Source: Opeltia flavorubescens (taxonomy: Eukaryota > Ascomycota > Lecanoromycetes > Teloschistales > Teloschistaceae). Taken from it: DNA of 64,000 nucleotides. Location: the NCBI GenBank assembly GCA_000442125.1, contig AUPK01000175.1:62001-126000 (forward strand), written 5' to 3'. Under the pieces are notes generated by a model. The model had not been told where the DNA came from. It saw only the letters and a program-made list of their open reading frames with translations, and did not search any database. The translations under genes were made by a program, and so were the position numbers. This document shows positions 14,301 to 25,266 of the stretch, piece by piece (the stretch's first letter is position 1; each line of letters opens with the position of its first letter).

Positions 14301-16840
14301 TATATTTAAACTATAATAATTTATATATAAATATAATCTATTATCCTTTTTAGATATAAATAGAATAAAAACTCCTATAAATAAGATTAAATATTAGATT
14401 TAGCCCTTTTTAAAGGTTTTTTTAAAATATTAGCGTAATTCCTTTAACTTATTATTTAATAGGTTATATATTAATTTATATAGCGACTTTTTATTTTTTA
14501 TTAGATTAATATTATAATTACTAGATTTTAATTAAGATAATTTACCCGATTCTACTATAGAAAATATAAGCTTAAAAGCTTTAATCTAGTATAAAATTTC
14601 TATATTATTAATATTAGCTGGATTTTTTACTATTAATACTACTAAAATATATATAATAAAATATACTTTAAAGAATTATCTAAAAATTTATAGATAGTTT
14701 ATTTATATTCAATTAACTTTAATAGAAAAACGCTATTTTATAGCCTGTATATTAATAAATAGGCTAGTTTTATAGATTTTTAAAGTATTTAAAATTATAT
14801 TATATTCGTTCAAATCGATAGCGTAAAAAAAAATAGTAAAAATTATTTATTTTATATTTTAGTTATTAATATAAATCTATTTAAAATTATAGATTCTATA
14901 ATAATAATATTACTAATTTTAAAGTTAGTTTAATATAATATAACTAGTATTTATTAAAATAAAATCCTATTCTACTACTTTAATTTATAAGATATAATTA
15001 ATATTTAACCCTATATCTAATAGTATAAAAGCCCTTTTAATCTAATCGCCTATATAAAATCGAAATATTATTCTAATTCCTTTTATTACTTTAATTAAAT
15101 AATATTTAAACGTTAAAGTTTTATTTAAATTTAATTCTTTTTTAAAATCGTATTAGAGTTTTTATTAACGCTAGATTTAGTACTTTTAATAGATATTTTT
15201 TTTATCGATTTTTTTATATAAAAATAATTAGTAAAATAATAACTTTTTTTATAATAATTATAATACTTTATTTAGCTTAAATTTTTTAAAATAATATTTT
15301 TACTATTTTTTAATCCTATAAAAGGCCTATTATAAAGTTTATAATTATTATATTTTTATTTATCTTTTATATAACTATTATAAAGTTTTTTTAAAATTTA
15401 ACTACTCTAGTTATTTTAATTCGAAGAAAAAGGCTTTTTATAAAAAGTACTTATATTAGTATTTTTTATAATACTTTNTATATAAATTATTAAANNTATT
15501 TATTTATNNNTNNTTTTATTTTTAAATATATATTTAAACTAATATACTAGCGTTTAAATATCGCGTTTAAATTTTATAATAAAATTTATTATATATTATT
15601 CTTTTAATAACTCNNGTANNTANTTTTTAAANNNTTTTATCTAGTTATAAAACTTTTATAATATTATTATATCCTATTTTAATATATAATATTTTAATAA
15701 AAAGTTTAAAAATTAACTTTTTTTATTTAATAAAAAATTAAATAGTTATTTATAAAAATCAAACTAGTTTATATTAATTTTATCTATTTTTATATATTAA
15801 ATTTATTATATTAAAAGGTTACTTTTTAATAATAATATAGTAAACCGGATTTTTATTTTATTTATTAGGAACGAATTTTATAATAATTTAAATATTATAT
15901 CCGCTTATAATATCTATATTTAATAACTAGTAAAATTATTTTTTAATCGATAGTTTAGTAAAAAAGCTAGTTTAATATTTTTCGATTTTATAATAATAGA
16001 AGGATTAGTATTAATAGGTAGAATTATAAAAGTAGATATATTAATAAATATATAAAACTTTTAGAATATTATTTAAACTTATTAATAAATTATTTTAGTT
16101 TTTTTAAAACGATAAATATATTTAGTAATTTTTTCTATTTTACGCTTTAAATTTTTAATTTTCCGTTTTATTTATATATTTAAGGAGATATTTAAAAAAT
16201 CGCTATTATTATAGCTACTACTAGAACTAGATAGTAAAAAAAATGGAGTTATATTATATATTAGCTTCTTACTTTTATAACGACGAGTATTAGAATCCGG
16301 CGTCGATTCCGTTAAAAAAATACTACTATTTTATTATAATCCCGCGGTATTATTAAATAACTTTATAATACGCTCGTTTTAAAAAATTATTAAACTAGCT
16401 ATATTAAAAGATCCGTCTATTAGATTTATATATATAATTTCCGATTAAATATTTAAATTTTAAAAATTAATAATTATATTATTATTATTATTTCTATTTT
16501 TATTATAACCGCGAATTTTTCTAATAAATATCTTTAATAGTAATCCGGGCTTTTAAATATAAAAAAAAAGAATTAAAATTATAATATATTAGATATAATT
16601 AAATTAATTTAAAAATATAAACTATTATAAAAAATCTATTTATAATATATATATTTAAATATATTAAAAAACTAATTTTTATTTTTTAATAAAAAATAAA
16701 AAGGATCGCTATATATTTAAAAATATATTTATTTTATATTAAATAGTAATTATTTAAATAATTTTATTTAAGCTTTTTAAAAGGCCTATTATATTAATAA
16801 TTCAATATATTATCTCTATTATATAATTTCCACCTGGGGT
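11334..16840 (-). mobile_element. Second Ty3/gypsy chromovirus type, fossil, minus strand
   Basis: Minus-strand order: gag-like region (about 16,300-15,300) with a degraded CCHC-knuckle-like stretch near 15,250, RT at about 14,420-13,990 (the YRxLN, KNRY and YLDD-type RT landmarks are recognisable), RNase H/integrase down to about 11,600, and a chromodomain-like end at about 11,510-11,350. The RT resembles the common fungal chromovirus RT and differs from the type at 4.1-11.3 kb. A few more CA and TG dinucleotides survive here than in the first 10 kb, suggesting slightly younger age or weaker RIP. Dead, with many breaks. No 5' LTR is visible at its right end. Runs of N at about 15,478-15,634 are sequencing gaps. 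Confidence 0.7.
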
Positions 16841-16844
16841 CCAA

Positions 16845-17811
16845 ATACTAACTGCTCTTATAACTTAATAGTAATACTATAAATATATCTATAATATAGA
16901 ATATTATAATATCGATAATCGTAAAAAAATACCGGCCTATATATATTAATACTAAAAATACTATTATTTTTATTATAATAAAAATAAAAAAATACTATAA
17001 TATATACTACTAACTAGTTTATTTTAAAGTTAGCGATTTTATAAAAATATATTTATATTAAAGCTATAATATACTAAAATTTTTATCTAAAAAAATTAAA
17101 TAATAGCTAATAGGCTTTTTTAAAATTATTAAATATATTAAACTATTAACCTATTATTTAAAATTACTATCTATTATAAAAATTTATAATATAATATCGG
17201 TAGTATATTTAAAGTCTATTACTAACTTTAATAATAATTCCTATTAGCGCTACTATATCTCTATACCCCTAGTCGTTATTAATAATAATAAAAAGTTTAA
17301 AATCGAACGAATTTTTTATAAATATTATATTTATAAAAATAAAGGTTTTTTTATATAATACTTTATTTATTAGATTAGTTATAAATTTAAAAATAATTAA
17401 TAAATATTTAAATACCGTTTAAATAATATTAAAATACTAATAGAAAAGTATAAATATTATTTTAATTTAAAATCGACTTTAAATTATAATAAAGTCGTTA
17501 ATAATACTAATATTAATATTAAATAGTAGAAATATATTAAAAAGCCGTTTATCGGCGAGGAAAAATCTATTATTAAAAGCTAATAGCTTTTTTTATTACT
17601 AGTATTTATTACGGTTATATTATATAAATAGAAAATTAATAAAATAAATAGGGCTAAATAGCTATTATAATCCGAAAGAAGCCTTTTAAATATATTTACC
17701 TAGTTAGATTTAGCGCCTTTTAGCGCCTATATTTATTTAGTTATAAATTTTATAAATAAATAATTTTTTATCTTTAATATAATATTATTACCCTATATTT
17801 ATTATATAATA
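16845..17811 (+). mobile_element. Ty3/gypsy fossil, plus-strand 3' end with LTR
   Basis: The stretch 16,845-17,606 is the reverse complement of about 4,347-5,110, the integrase C-terminus and chromodomain of the 4.1-11.3 kb element, and is followed by an LTR. It has the same family and orientation as the fragment at 1-4,141 and could be that element's displaced 3' end. If so, about 1.1 kb around the integrase zinc-binding region is missing between the two. Dead fossil. Confidence 0.65.
17607..17811 (+). repeat. 205-bp LTR, third copy, inverted relative to the other two
   Basis: Reverse complement matches 4,142-4,346 and 11,128-11,333 along the whole 205 bp. It contains the paired GGCGC/GCGCC-rich block and ends in the same AT-rich form. 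It follows an integrase-chromodomain end directly, as expected of a 3' LTR. Confidence 0.7.
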
Positions 17812-18900
17812 CTATTATTATTTATATAAATTTAATTATCTATTATAATATTATATTATTTAAAAAAATTACACGTATAATAATTTTTAAATTAAAATTT
17901 AATTATTTTATTTAAAAATTTACTAAATCGTTCTCGCTAAATAATATTTAAAATATTTTAATATTAATAATATATTTATATAATTAATATACCGAATATT
18001 ATTTTAATAGAATTTAAATTAGGTAAATATAAAAGTAAATATTTTAATAATATATTAATTTTAGTATATATTCGAACTAGTTTTTTATTATAATAAATTA
18101 AAATATTATTTATAATTAATACTAATTTAAATTAACCGATTTTAAATATATTATAATTTAATAGAATTTTATAACGAATAAAATTATTATATAACTTTTT
18201 TATTATTAAATCTTAAAAAATTATCTAATTTAAATAACTATTAATTATTAATACTAATAAAATATTTTATTTTTTTAACCGTTTAAACTTTTATATAATT
18301 AATAATATATAATTTAAAAAAATCTATTTAAATTTTCTATTATTTTTAAAAAATTAGTATAAATAAATTAAAATATTTTAGTTAACTTTCTATTAGTATA
18401 TTTATAGGCGGTATTTTTATTAAAAAATATTAATTAATCGACTCGCTGGTAAAATAAATAATTAGCTAGCTAGTAATTTTAAAAATTTTAATTCCGTTAA
18501 ACTATAATATAACGAGTTTTTTTTCTAATATATTTAAGTTTTTAAAAGTTCTAGTATATAATTACTTTATTAATAATTATTTTAAATTTATTAAAAAAAT
18601 AAAAAAAAAATATTATATTTTTAAAGTAATTTAAATATTTAATATTATTTAAATTATTTATATTAAAATTATATTATAATAATATAATAATTTAATTTTT
18701 ACGCGTATAATTTAAATATATTTTAATTATTAAATTATAAGGGCTTTATAAAAAAGAAAATAAAAAAAAACTATATATAAAAGCTTTAATAAAGCGGAAG
18801 CGGTAATAATAATAGTAATACTAGCGGTTAAAAGGATACGCGAATTAAAATACTAAAAAATATATTAATAATACGTATCTACTACTTTAAAATTATTATA
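17812..18900. other. AT-rich RIP-degraded DNA, unassigned
   Basis: Base use is the same as in the gypsy fossils, but I recognise no coding motif or repeat partner in the window. Composition changes within about 100 bp at 18,880-18,960, after a short trinucleotide run (GTA repeated, near 18,918). It may be flanking sequence reached by RIP or an older element. Confidence 0.6.
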
Positions 18901-18960
18901 TTTAGCTATTCTACACGGTAGTAGTAGTAGTAGGCGGCGGTAATATATACGTCCATTTTT

Positions 18961-18977
18961 ACACCAAATTTTGGTGT
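18961..18977. repeat. Short perfect palindrome at the edge of the RIP block
   Basis: Eight-base arms ACACCAAA and TTTGGTGT separated by a single T, at the first bases of normal composition. It could be a transposon end or chance. Confidence 0.5.
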
Positions 18978-19149
18978 ATAGTTCGACACCTCGCCTGCCA
19001 AGAGCTACCCCGCCAAGGGTTTTGCAACCTACTGTAGTACTTAACGCCAATTGTTTACCCGTCGAGCTTGGAAAGTAATACTCAATTATACTCTCAACAA
19101 TGCCTTCTTCGCTTCTTCGAAATTGGTCCTCCGCCCTTGGGCTATCACA

Positions 19150-20987
19150 ATGCAGTATGTGCCCCGCTCACTCGCACAAATTGCCAGGCGTATGCTCCAA
19201 CGAACTCTTGGATGGCAACCTCTAGTACCACACAGTATTCCGATATCATGCCGCAGTCAGTGCCTTTGGGAACTTCATGGACTGCGTTGACGATCCAAAT
19301 ATAGGCAAGAAGATCACAGAAGACGAGCTCTTTGAATACACCAATGGCCGCTTCTTAGTGGATGAAAAACATCAACTCCAGAGACGGTACACCAGGTTCA
19401 ACCTTCAAAAGCTTTGCGATGTTGTCTCCTCTGTGTCGGCCAACGGAGCTGCGGTATGCAAGATCGACAAAATGGAAGGCGGGTTCAGTAAAGCGCTCCT
19501 CATGACAACCGAAGATGGAATGGAAGTCATCGCCAAGATTCCTAGCCCAATTGCTGGACGAGCAATGTATTCGACTGCCTCCGAAGCAGCTGTTCTAAGC
19601 TATGGTCAGGGGATTCACCTATATGTGCCAATGTTCACGGCTAATGCGAGTTCTCTCAGTCAAGATGCATACAACGATACCAGTCCCAAAGGTTCTAGCA
19701 TGGAATGCAGATTCGTCGAATCCGGTTGGAGTTGAGTATATTATCATGGAGAAGGCGAAAGGGATACAGCTTTTCAATGTTTGGGACGAAATGCCCCAGA
19801 TCAAACAAATTCACCTGATCAAAGGTCTGATCCCATTTGAACGCCAACTAACTTTACTGGAACTCCCTGCTTACGGTAGCCTCTACCATCGTCACTCGAT
19901 TGCGAAGAATTCAGAATGTATCTTTCTTGATTCATCGGTGGACCCTACCGAGTCCTTCTGTATTGGCCCTGAGTGCGGGCCAGTGTGGACCACTGGCGAT
20001 ACCGGTTCCGATGTTCAATTGGGTCTCAATTTCGGACCTTGTAAGCGGACTATGCATAGATTTCGTTGATATATCTTCCAATTCCGCTAATCCATGGCAG
20101 GGTCAGATCTTCTTGGGTTTGGGATGGGGCTGGTTCAGCGATCCCTTGCTAGGGCTGATCTTCCCTTGCCTCAAGGTGCCATCCCCTCACTTCATGGCAC
20201 GCAAGAAATACATAGAGAGATCTTGGACTCTGCTGCAAAGATGTTGCCGATCGTGTCATCATCTCCAGCGTTATTACATCAGGCAAAGCCAACCCTATGG
20301 CACGCAGATTTGCATATGGGAAACATCTATGTATCAGAAAAAGACCATACCCAGATAACTTGTTTGATCGACTGGCAACACACTTGCGTTTCTCCTTTGT
20401 TCATGCAAGTACGGTGGCCAATATTCCTGGATCCTCCGACTGGATACGAAGAAGGAATGAACCTTCCACAGCTACATCCAAATTTCGAACGGCTTGATGC
20501 TGACATCAAAAAACTTGCTGTAGCCGAGAATGACCAGGCAATCTGTGCAAAAATCTATGAGCTCGCCACATGTATCAGGAACCGCGAAGCATATAATGCA
20601 AAATGGGCTCTGAACAAAATCTTCCGGGAACTTTTTGTCCGATTGGGCGGCACATGGGAAGACGGTATCATTCCTCTGCAAGAATGCCTTTTAACGTTCA
20701 CAAAGGATTGGAACCAGCTGGGATTTGTGGGTCCGTGTCCCCTTCAATTCACTGCCAAGGAAATCGATATCCACAAGCAGCAGCTGTCCGAATACTACAA
20801 ATTCCTTGAAGTCCGAACATTCGCAAAGAAGTATCTTCAAACAGATGATGAAGGTTGGATATCTCCGCAATTGGATCTCGCCAAGTGTCAAGCAGCTAAC
20901 AAAGCTCTGTTGAACCTCGGTATTGATCGTTGCAAGGGCCAAAAGTCTCCAGATTGGGTAAGGCAGATGTGGCCTTTTCCTCCGTGA
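19150..20987 (+). CDS. APH-family kinase-like protein, AIM9-type, probably mitochondrial
   Basis: A four-exon model gives 550 residues: 19,150-19,234, 19,305-19,604, 19,660-20,040 and 20,101-20,987, with 70-, 55- and 60-nt GT...AG introns that keep frame. Landmarks of the aminoglycoside-phosphotransferase fold are present: a glycine-rich loop (MEGGFSKAL), VIAKIP with the ATP-binding Lys, the hinge EYIIMEKAKG, the catalytic loop HADLHMGNIYV and the metal-binding LIDWQH. Fungal AIM9-like proteins share this layout and the DLFxYTxGRFL-type opening seen here as ELFEYTNGRF. The start MQYVPRSLAQIARRMLQRTL is basic and amphipathic like a mitochondrial presequence, which is why I prefer it to the ATG at 19,277. 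Substrate unknown. The gene lies only 250 bp from the RIP block yet keeps an intact frame. Confidence 0.8.
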
Positions 20988-21835
20988 TGACTGATTTCCT
21001 GACTACATCTCCTCTCTTACTCTATCTCCTCTCCAGCTTAATATCGAGATAGGTCATTAGCAGAGTCGTATTCACCGCTCCAACATAGGTCTAAGCGACA
21101 TCTTTGTCACCAGGTAAGCACACAATGAACATTCCAACTAGATAATTATCCTCGGCTATGACTAAGCACGTTTGAGCGAACGAAGAACCGTAGCATGCTG
21201 ATTCTAGAAGTCGGATGGATACCATAGGCTATAGCGGTAGCTGTAAATCCTTACGTGTCAACAATACAGTCTATTAGTAATGACAATCAAGTGTCAAATA
21301 GGTGTTGTGGTAAAGGTGGGTGGGTAGTCAGATGTATAGAGAGGCTGATTACAGCAGAGCGATGTTCAAGGTAGGTTAGATCGAGGTATCGAGGTCAAGA
21401 CATGATCAGTCTCAGAATTTGGTTTTCCAAATGAAAGGTCAGGGATCACAATTGCGACCATTGTATTTTCATTTGTCGTAGACGACGATAACAACATACA
21501 GATTTCGTCTACGATCTATTGATACAAGATATTTAGTAGATTAGAAAGCTACGGAGCAAACATTTAATATTATCCAAGATTTCCTATCGACAACTCGTGA
21601 CGATTAGCTGTTGACGACCGCTCATAATCAAGTAAGATGCCTGGGCTTATAAAGCCGTTTGACACAACTGGCCGATTAGGAAAACCAGCTTCCAGCTTTC
21701 CCTATTTACTTCCTCCCACCCCAAATCGCAACATTCTTCCCATGATCCTTCTCGCCCTCCCTCATTCTCGGCTGATATCTTGCAATCAGTCTACTGAACC
21801 CAACGTCTTCAGCCGCATCTCCACACACCCTCCAC
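20988..21835. other. Convergent intergenic region
   Basis: Lies between the 3' ends of the APH-like gene and the secreted-protein gene. No coding signal. One 10-bp inverted repeat (TCGTAGACGA at 21,476-21,485 with its complement at 21,505-21,514) could form a hairpin with a 19-nt loop. Confidence 0.6.
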
Positions 21836-22539
21836 CTACCCAACAACAACCTTCCCCCTCCCCACAACCAAACTCCCATTCCTAACCTCCAGCAGCGCCT
21901 CCCACTCCCTCCTCCCCATATACATCACCTCCCACAACCCGCCCAGCACCTCCAACACACCCAAAAACGTAAACCTCTCCTCCCCCGGTCCTCCCACCTT
22001 CAAACTCTGAAATCCGATGAGACATTTCCCCGTCCTCAAATAGTCGACTTCAAAGGGGTCCCAGGATCCGGGTGTGAGGTAGGAGTCGGGGTGAGTGGAG
22101 AGGTAAGTCCGAAGGGTGGATTGGGCGCGGAGGATTGTGGTGCCGAGGGCGGGGCGGGGGATTGGGTGGTGGGGGTTTAGGAGGAGGGAGAGGGTTAGGG
22201 GGGTGGAGGGGATGTGGTGGTGGAGGGTTATTAGGGGGTCGGTGGGGGGGCTGTGGGGGGAGGGTCAGTGGATTGGGATCTTGGGGTGGGGAAAGGGAGG
22301 GTCAGGGGGAGGGTAAGTGGAAGGGTGAGGGTGAGGATATCGGGATGGAGAGATAGGTGGCTTGCTTGATGATGGTAGGGTTTCTGTATAATAAAAATTG
22401 ATTGGACTTACCCGAATTGGTTTTCTGGCCCGATGACGGTGGGGTAAAGAGAATCACTCGCTGTGGGTATGAGTGGGGGAGCAGCGAGGGAGAGGTATGC
22501 TATGAGAGTGACGAGGAATAGGTGAAATCCATGATGCAT
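21836..22539 (-). CDS. Small secreted hypothetical protein, two exons
   Basis: Model: exon 1 22,539-22,412 and exon 2 22,250-21,836, joined across a 161-nt intron (donor GTAAGT, acceptor CCCCCCACAG), giving 180 residues. Exon 1 opens with MHHGFHLFLVTLIAYLSLAA, a clear signal peptide. The mature part continues PPLIP, then ITLHHHIPSTPLTLSLLL, ALGTTILRAQSTLRTYL and WEVMYMGRREWEALL, and ends in VVGRGKVVVG. The frame stays open only with this splice, and the sequence has the alternating hydrophobic pattern of a globular domain. It resembles a widespread family of fungal secreted hypotheticals ending in a VGRGRV-like motif. Function unknown. The mature protein has a single Cys, so it is not a classic Cys-rich effector. 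The plus-strand GC-rich ORFs over exon 2 are its shadow. Confidence 0.7.
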
Positions 22540-23787
22540 GTCGTTTGTATCCTTTGTTTTTCGCCTAATTTACTTGACTAAAATGATATCGTTAGATCGG
22601 ATTATCTTGTCATCCTTTGCTCGTGCTTAGGTATGGGGAACTAGAGTTGTGAAGCACTAATGTAGGAAGATAAAATATAACGGAAGGCGCATGAGCGGAA
22701 AGCTTTGCGATAAGCGGGACCAGATCTCGGGTTTTGGCTGAGCTTTGAGGTCTTTTGGAGATATATGCGACTAGGCTGGCTAGCCGTGGAGTATTGGGAA
22801 CTTTACCGCAGATGTGTTTCCTGCCATTGCCGGGCTGGAGCAACACTGTAAAGAGGAGAATACACGGTATTTTGTACTCGGATAAGCGTAGATGAGCCGT
22901 GTTTTGTATGGCCTTTGCGGAAAGTCAAGCTTCGATTATTTTGCTCGCGTCAGTCGTTGAATCTCCCAGATTGTTCTTTAGTCGTTCTCGCGTCAACGCG
23001 AAAGATTCAAACATAGGGAGTCCAGTGCAAAAAACGTTGGTGTATTTCTTGGACTTAAGCTAGAGGAAGGCGTTGTTCAAAGAAATGACCAGGATCCTAG
23101 GAAGACCAGGCCTCAAAGATTGGAAACCTGCGGCTGCCAAGCAGGAATAGGTGAAGTAGATCTGACGAGAAAATTGAACTGTATGCATGGAGTTGCCATT
23201 AAAGTTATTGTGCCAGACAGTATATTTGCGTAAGCATCCATGAGTGTGGAAGAGTTAGAGTTCTGCTATCACAAGGGTGCAAATAAAAGTGAGTGACTTT
23301 CTTTGGGCTGCAGGGTCGTCAGGATAGGAAGAGCGGGAGTTTCTTATGGAATCGAACAATGTTTGATCATGCTGAGGAGTAGTAATGAGCGAACTTCGGC
23401 GGAAGGTGTGATTCTGGCGGTGGTGGGACGTCGCTTCCCCCAAGTTGTTGAAGGTAGATTTTAGTCAGGAGCATCCAGCAAGATATGCTTTTCAAGCTGC
23501 TACTGCAGGAATTATTGTTTTCATGTGTTTCACGCATCCACAACGTATTTGTAGTGATGTTCTCCGTGCACTCATGGTACGCATGTTCCGCTGCAAAGAC
23601 TCTGAATCAACCTTTTTACCTCCGACTGGGATTCTGTCCGGAAAGGCGCTTGAGACCGAAGATTCGGTTTTTACCTGATGATACGTGGTCTCATCTGAGA
23701 GATGTGCCAGCCCTCGTAAAGCTGGAACGATAGGTACCAGCATCAAATTGGCGTAGAACTTTTGCGTTGGCACTCGGTTCAACCATT
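22540..23787. other. Intergenic region, 1.2 kb
   Basis: Upstream of the secreted-protein gene and downstream of the DUF7730 gene. Overlapping short ORFs near 23,445-23,780 on both strands lack domain-like sequence. I see nothing certain. Confidence 0.5.
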
Positions 23788-24972
23788 CTAGTAATGTGAA
23801 AGTTGACCTTGAGAAACATATTCATGCTCGGTAGCTATCCAACGTCGGCGTCGGTCAAAGTCGTCTCCATCAGAATTATCGTCATCACTCCAACAAAGGC
23901 ATGCTTCCCTCGGTAACTTCACCGTATCCTCTATCAATCGTATCAATGCTCTCGTCTCTGGCGCTAACGGCACTGGACCCAGATCTGGTGAACATTTTTC
24001 ACCATGGTCAGGGAAAAGAGTAAGCTGGAAGTGATGTAGTCCTCTCAATTGGAGCAGAGGTGTCAGCAAGCTCTGGCAAAGTTTATCGATGAATTCCCAC
24101 GGTCCAACCTCAACGTCAACCTTGTCGATGAGTTCGACGTCTAGATTGATGAGATTTTTCATGCTAGCAATCGTGAACCATAATTGTCTCCAATCCTCTT
24201 CGCGAGCTGGAGAAAAGAGGTAAGCGGCTTTCGAACCGGAGTACAACAAGCAAAAGCGAAGGCTCCGGATGCAATGCCAGCGCTGCGGGGCAATGGACCT
24301 TTTGAAGCGACGGAGCACTTCCGGGTGCCTGAAGACGAAGGTATTGCCAGTGTAGAGAAGACTGACTGCTTCGACGTAGATCTGCCGACAGGTTCGAAGG
24401 AGGGCGGGTCTGTGAGGCCAGAATCGATTTTCTTCCTCAAGAAAGATATATTGGTTGGTATGTGCCTTACTTACGTTTTTTCCAGGGTGCATGTTCTTCC
24501 CGGTCGTAGCCCGGATCTTGAAAGGCAGCATGACTAGACAATTCTCTTGCCGGCCAAGAACGTAGCCATAGATTTCTTGACGAATCTCAAGCGGTAATCG
24601 TTTGAGAATCGAGGCATCCAGTCCCCTACTCCGATCAAGCTCAAAATTCGAGATGTTGTCGTCAGCCTTCCTTGGTCTGAGGGAACAAGGTGAGATGCTC
24701 GTCTCAGGATATTTGGTCTGTTCCCTTGGTGGTGGACCCTTCTTTTGTTCTTCTTCCCACCTGCGTCTCAGAGAATTCTTCTTGCAGCTTGGGAACTTCC
24801 GCCCTCGGAAAAGCCAGCCAAAGGGTATCATGACGCAGCAGGGTACCCAGACCGGATATGAATTCTCCCACCGATCTTGGTCTGCTTTTATCTTCTTGTT
24901 CGCATTGGCCATGAAAGGATACTTGACGAAGCCGAAAGCCATGTTTTTGCAACCATATTTTGGTTCACGCAT
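23788..24972 (-). CDS. DUF7730 / F-box-like domain protein
   Basis: Open frame of 394 residues. After a basic N-terminus with a hydrophobic stretch (VWVPCCVMIPFGWLF, about 41-55), the core begins at about residue 118 with ILKRLPLEIRQEIYGYVLG, the F-box-like opening of fungal DUF7730 proteins. It is followed at about 190 by PALLRTCRQIYVEAVSLLY and a beta-rich region with MKNLINLDVELID. The C-terminus is acidic then arginine-rich. Such proteins are common in Leotiomycetes and have no assigned reaction; the F-box-like start suggests protein-protein contact. A textbook donor GTAAGTAAG lies inside the frame at 24,475 and an in-frame 39-nt segment to 24,437 could be spliced without breaking the protein. 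The hydrophobic N-terminal segment may be a membrane anchor or a start misplaced upstream. Confidence 0.7.
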   Translation of the reverse strand: MREPKYGCKNMAFGFVKYPFMANANKKIKADQDRWENSYPVWVPCCVMIPFGWLFRGRKFPSCKKNSLRRRWEEEQKKGPPPREQTKYPETSISPCSLRPRKADDNISNFELDRSRGLDASILKRLPLEIRQEIYGYVLGRQENCLVMLPFKIRATTGKNMHPGKNVSKAHTNQYIFLEEENRFWPHRPALLRTCRQIYVEAVSLLYTGNTFVFRHPEVLRRFKRSIAPQRWHCIRSLRFCLLYSGSKAAYLFSPAREEDWRQLWFTIASMKNLINLDVELIDKVDVEVGPWEFIDKLCQSLLTPLLQLRGLHHFQLTLFPDHGEKCSPDLGPVPLAPETRALIRLIEDTVKLPREACLCWSDDDNSDGDDFDRRRRWIATEHEYVSQGQLSHY

Positions 24973-25266
24973 GTTGAGAGGAGTAGATTAACAGGAACTC
25001 GGTACTACTTGAGATCAAGAAACACTGCTTCTTGGGATTTGCCGCTTGCGAGCTCATGTATGTTATATTATATGATCAAAGTGCCTTTATTCCTGGGATT
25101 CAAGACTCAACTTAGACATTCTGTTTATCATAAGAAATAGAGCTCGTGATAGAATTGTATAGGAGCTCGTTATTGCGAGGCTGAAGCCGTTGCAGCCTGA
25201 CAGATAGCCTGATCCCTCCATGCATGCATCGCTCGGGGATAGCGAATCTAATCTCCGATGCGTCTC

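Noticed and set aside
22185-22205. Telomere-like AGGGTTAGGGGGG
   Set aside because: A single unit inside G-rich coding DNA (antisense of the secreted-protein exon), not a telomeric array.
23445-23782. Overlapping short ORFs on both strands
   Set aside because: Mutually overlapping, no recognisable protein features, and no matching splice sites to neighbouring exons.
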